Shown: positions 61,244 to 64,000 of the stretch, piece after piece | How positions within the stretch are numbered: position 1 is the first letter of the stretch | How the letters are laid out: each line of letters begins with the position of its first letter | Origin: Hyphomicrobiales bacterium | GTDB taxonomy: Bacteria; Pseudomonadota; Alphaproteobacteria; Rhizobiales; Rhizobiaceae | DNA length: 64,000 nucleotides | Assembly (NCBI GenBank): GCA_900472675.1 | Contig: UCJA01000004.1 | Span: 62,001 to 126,000 of the forward strand | Direction: 5' to 3' | Made by a program: the position numbers and the translations under genes | The notes under the pieces: model-generated | Databases searched by the model: none | What the model saw: only the letters and a program-made list of their open reading frames with translations | Told to the model about the DNA's origin: nothing

Positions 61244-62074
61244 TCAGAATGCCGGGTCGGTGATGGCGTCCGGTGTGTCGAACTTGGTGCCGAACCACTT
61301 TTCCTGCATCTTGCCCAGGCGTCCGTCCTTCTTCATCTTGATCGTTTCTTCATTGACCAGATCGACGAGTGTCTTGCTGTCCTCGTCCTTCTTGCCGATG
61401 AATCCGAAGTAGGTCTTCTTGCCGAAAGCGGGCGTGACGACTTCGAAGGCGCCCTTGCGCTGCTGTGCCACGAAGGCAATGTTCGGCAGCGAGTTGGCGA
61501 CGGCGACGACGCGGCCGGCCGCCAGATCCGCATAGGCATCGTTGAAGGAGACGTACTCGCGCACTTCCACCTTCTTCGACAGCGTTGCCGAATATTCCTG
61601 AAGCTGCGCAAGCTGGGCGGTGGCCTTGCCGACGCCGACAGCCTTGCCGGCAATGTCTTCCGGCTTGGTGATGGTCTTGTCGCCGGCCTTCTTGAGAATG
61701 GCGACGGTCGCTTCGGCGATCGGCGAGGTCATCTTGTAGCGCTCGAGGCGCGCCTTGGTGATGGTGGCGGGGCCGGCGACGAAATCGAACTTGCCGGCTT
61801 CAAGGCCCGGCAGGACGCCGTCCCAGGGAAGGGCGACCCATTCGATCTTCACGCCGAGGTCCTTGCCGAGCTCGGCGAAGAAATCGACGTTGAGGCCCGC
61901 ATGGTCACCGCCGTCGATGAAATCGAAGGGGGCGAAGGCCGTTTCAGTGCCGACCTTCATGACGCCGGCAGCCTTGATGCGCGCCAGCGCGTCGTCTGCA
62001 GCATGCGCCGAAAGGGCGGTTCCGACGAAAACAGCAAGGCTGACTGCTGCTTTTAGAAAATGTCTCTTGAGCAT
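61244..62074 (-). CDS. Polar amino acid ABC importer periplasmic binding protein
   Basis: This family-3 solute-binding protein has 276 residues. The signal peptide is MLKRHFLKAAVSLAVFVGTALSAHA. The mature domain has LARIKAAGVMKVGTETAFAPFDFIDGGDHAGLNVDFFAELGKDLGVKIEWVALPWDGVLPGLEAGKFDFVAGPATIT and an ending KKDGRLGKMQEKWFG. GGAGAAATCAACG precedes the ATG at 62074. The ligand is not evident. Position beside hut and a HutC-type regulator suggests histidine, urocanate or a relative. Confidence 0.85.
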   Translation of the reverse strand: MLKRHFLKAAVSLAVFVGTALSAHAADDALARIKAAGVMKVGTETAFAPFDFIDGGDHAGLNVDFFAELGKDLGVKIEWVALPWDGVLPGLEAGKFDFVAGPATITKARLERYKMTSPIAEATVAILKKAGDKTITKPEDIAGKAVGVGKATAQLAQLQEYSATLSKKVEVREYVSFNDAYADLAAGRVVAVANSLPNIAFVAQQRKGAFEVVTPAFGKKTYFGFIGKKDEDSKTLVDLVNEETIKMKKDGRLGKMQEKWFGTKFDTPDAITDPAF

Positions 62075-62245
62075 CGTTGATTTCTCCGCATGATCCAGAT
62101 TGGCCGCGTTCGGCTGTTCCCGTGGTCTTAGGTCGCCACGCAATTGACTATACAAATAGACAGCGGTTTCCGGGGAGAGTCAACGCGGTTTTGCAGCGCA
62201 ACAGACGAGAGGTTTACGCGGACAGGCGGGTCCCTTGAGCTGGTC

Positions 62246-62959
62246 TCAGGAGAGCGACAGCGCGTCTTTCAGGCCGAGCCCCTGCTTCAGCTGCAGGTCG
62301 AGATCCGCTTCGATGTGATCGATATGGTGGATCATCAGGGCCGACGCGCGCTTGCCATCACCGTTTTCCAAGGCATCCAGAATGGCGGAATGTTCCGCGT
62401 GGCCGCAGCTCGAAACGCCGGAGCGACCATAGAGCGCAATCACCAGCGAGGACCGCGCGACCAGCTCGTCCATGAACTTCTGCAGGATGGCATTGCCGGA
62501 GACGGAGGCGAGCATGAGGTGGAAATCCCCGGAGGCCTTGATCTCCGCCCGTCGCGCCGCCGGTCCGCGTTCGTTGATGTGGCGTGCCTCCTCGTCCAGC
62601 TGGCGGCGAAATCCCTCGATGTCTTGAGGCGTGATGCGCTCCAGCGCGCCAGCCACGATCCCGGGTTCGATCAGCCGGCGTGAGGCAAAGACCTGCCGGG
62701 CTTCATCGGGCGAAGGATGCGAGACGAAGGCGCCGCGGTTGCGCTCGGTTTTCACCAGGCCCTCGAAGGTGAGCATCTGCAGGGCGGCACGGGCGACCGT
62801 GCGGCTGACGTCGAACAGGGCGCCGACTTCGGCTTCCGAAAGCTTGGTGCCGGGCGCCAGGCGACGGTCGATGATCGCGTTGCGCAAGGCCTCGCGGATC
62901 GCCAGGGACCTGTCCTCGGGCGCCGCTTCCGCCAGAATGATTTTGTCGCTGATGTTCAT
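62246..62959 (-). CDS. GntR-family regulator with FCD domain
   Basis: The product has 237 residues. The winged helix is LAIREALRNAIIDRRLAPGTKLSEAEVGALFDVSRTVARAALQMLTFEGLVKTERNRGAFVSHPS, then an FCD ligand domain (EARQVFASRRLIEPGIVAGAL, DFHLMLASVSGNAIL, HAEHSAILDALENGDGKRASALMIHHIDHIE) whose histidines hold a metal. AGGATGGCACG precedes the ATG at 62959. It is divergent from the PotA-like importer gene, the usual place for its regulator. Confidence 0.86.
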   Translation of the reverse strand: MNISDKIILAEAAPEDRSLAIREALRNAIIDRRLAPGTKLSEAEVGALFDVSRTVARAALQMLTFEGLVKTERNRGAFVSHPSPDEARQVFASRRLIEPGIVAGALERITPQDIEGFRRQLDEEARHINERGPAARRAEIKASGDFHLMLASVSGNAILQKFMDELVARSSLVIALYGRSGVSSCGHAEHSAILDALENGDGKRASALMIHHIDHIEADLDLQLKQGLGLKDALSLS

Positions 62960-63035
62960 CGTGCCATCCTGTTGGCTCCTTGTAGCCCGAGGCGGCGGCG
63001 GATGCCAAGAGCTCTGTTCACGATGCACATCGAAG

Positions 63036-63047
63036 ATTGCATACAAT
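63036..63047. promoter_or_regulatory. Candidate GntR/FCD operator
   Basis: ATTGCATACAAT is a near-perfect 12-bp palindrome of the ATTGTATACAAT type favoured by FCD-subfamily GntR regulators. It lies in the 235-bp divergent region, 77 bp upstream of the regulator start and 148 bp upstream of the importer ATPase. Confidence 0.55.
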
Positions 63048-63194
63048 TTGGACGATGCTGGCGCACGATCGCTTGAATTTTGCGCAGTGCCGTCACCAGC
63101 CGAACATGGCGTGTGGCGAAGTCGTGCAGCTTCAATGCTTTAGCTGAATGGCACGGCGAATGCATTCCCAGCAGTGATCTCAAGGGATGACCGC

Positions 63195-64000
63195 ATGAGC
63201 AAAGCTGCAGAAATCGATATCGCCTCCGTCTCCAAGGTCTATGGCACGACGACCGCCGTGCATGCCATCAGCCTGAAGATACCGGCCGGCACCTATTGCT
63301 GCCTTCTCGGCCCATCCGGCTGCGGCAAGACCTCGACGCTGCGGATGATTGCCGGACACGAGACGATTTCATCGGGCGATGTGCGTCTGGGCAATACCGT
63401 GGTCACCGATCTTCCGCCGGCGCAGCGCGGCACGGCAATGATGTTCCAGTCCTACGCGCTCTTCCCGCATCTCGACCTCGTCGACAACATCGCCTTCAGC
63501 CTGAAGATGAAGGGCGTGGAGAAGGACGCGCGGCGCGCAAAGGCCATGGAGATGCTGCAGCTGATGCAGCTGGAGGCCTATGCAACGCGGCGCCCGGCGC
63601 AGCTTTCCGGCGGGCAGCAGCAGCGCGTGGCGCTTGCCCGGGCGCTGATCACCGATCCGGAAGCGTTGCTTCTCGACGAGCCGCTGTCGGCGCTCGATCC
63701 CTTCCTCAAGATCCGGATGCGGGCGGAACTGAAGAAGCTGCAGACCTCGCTCGGCATCACCTTCGTGCATGTCACCCACAGCCAGGAGGAGGCCATGGCG
63801 CTGGCCGACCTGATCGTGGTGATGAACGAGGGCCGCATCGAGCAGGCAGCCCATCCGCGCACCGTGTTCGAGCAGCCGGCCACCGCTTTCGTTGCCCGTT
63901 TCATGGGCGAGCACAACGTCATTTCGGGCCGGGTGATCCACAGCGGCGACAGTCAACTGACTCTGTCGGTGGCGGGTGGCGGCGACTTCACGGCCACCGA
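63195..64000 (+). CDS. PotA-like ABC importer ATPase (truncated by window edge)
   Basis: The reading frame is open from an ATG at 63195 (AAGGGATGACCGC upstream) to the end, 268 codons. Walker A is GPSGCGKTST at 39-48, the Q-loop MMFQSYALFPHLDLVDNIAFSL, the signature LSGGQQQRV, Walker B LLLDEPLSALDPF and the switch FVHVTHSQEEAMALADLIVVM. ATHPRTVFEQPATAFVARFMGEHNVI leads into a TOBE region. The type serves polyamine, ferric iron or opine-like uptake. Permeases and binding protein would lie beyond the window. Confidence 0.85.
   Translation, partial: MSKAAEIDIASVSKVYGTTTAVHAISLKIPAGTYCCLLGPSGCGKTSTLRMIAGHETISSGDVRLGNTVVTDLPPAQRGTAMMFQSYALFPHLDLVDNIAFSLKMKGVEKDARRAKAMEMLQLMQLEAYATRRPAQLSGGQQQRVALARALITDPEALLLDEPLSALDPFLKIRMRAELKKLQTSLGITFVHVTHSQEEAMALADLIVVMNEGRIEQAAHPRTVFEQPATAFVARFMGEHNVISGRVIHSGDSQLTLSVAGGGDFTAT

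Noticed and set aside
62128-62160. Second HutC site before the amino-acid binding-protein gene
   Set aside because: TTGTATAGTC shares only part of the GT-N-TA-N-AC core and is not palindromic enough to call without a motif model.

Overview
The window is GC-rich, densely coded alpha-proteobacterial DNA. It looks like accessory or catabolic DNA of a Rhizobiaceae member (Agrobacterium, Rhizobium or Sinorhizobium type). The reasons are the many ABC importers beside small catabolic operons, a RirA-type iron box, a palindromic intergenic repeat typical of rhizobia, and a ribitol gene set arranged much as in rhizobial pentitol loci. This placement rests on gene content and recalled family sequences, since no search was run. 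I saw no rRNA, tRNA, IS element, phage gene or CRISPR array. About 48 complete genes and two edge-truncated genes are supported.

Layout. (1) 1-7150: the start of a ROK-type regulator (minus), then a ugpBAEC glycerol-3-phosphate/glycerophosphodiester importer, two tandem glycerophosphodiester phosphodiesterases and an inositol-monophosphatase-family phosphatase. (2) 7312-19667: a ketose 3-epimerase-like gene, a divergent second IMPase-family gene, then a polyol locus. The polyol locus holds a binding protein, a SIS-domain isomerase, two permeases, a TIM-barrel isomerase, a SorC-type regulator, an ATPase, a zinc polyol dehydrogenase, ribitol dehydrogenase and an FGGY pentulose kinase. (3) 19780-26686: iron acquisition, with an IroE/Fes-type esterase, a TonB-dependent receptor and FhuC-FhuD-FhuB. 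(4) 26804-36639: a LacI regulator and an Amadori-compound (fructosamine) locus with FrlB-, FrlC- and FrlD-like enzymes, an ABC importer and a FAD oxidoreductase. (5) 36692-37873: a royal-jelly/yellow-family secreted protein.

(6) 37964-47592: a peptide-type ABC importer with an MlrC (M81) metallopeptidase and RidA, next to a D-threonine-aldolase/D-serine-dehydratase-fold PLP enzyme and an RpiR regulator. A shared 15-16 bp motif ties these together. (7) 47604-50139: an Lrp-type regulator divergent from arginase and ornithine cyclodeaminase. (8) 50136-56915: histidine degradation (hutI-hutH-hutU-hutD and divergent hutF). (9) 56916-62074: a flavin monooxygenase, a HutC-type regulator and a polar-amino-acid ABC importer. 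(10) 62246-64000: a GntR/FCD regulator divergent from a truncated PotA-like ATPase.

The recurring theme is one regulator, one importer and a few enzymes per substrate. The strands converge on central metabolism: pentitols to ribulose 5-phosphate, Amadori compounds to glucose 6-phosphate and an amine, and arginine and histidine to glutamate-family metabolites. The least familiar assembly is region 6. Regions 4 and 9 also combine enzymes in ways that deserve testing.
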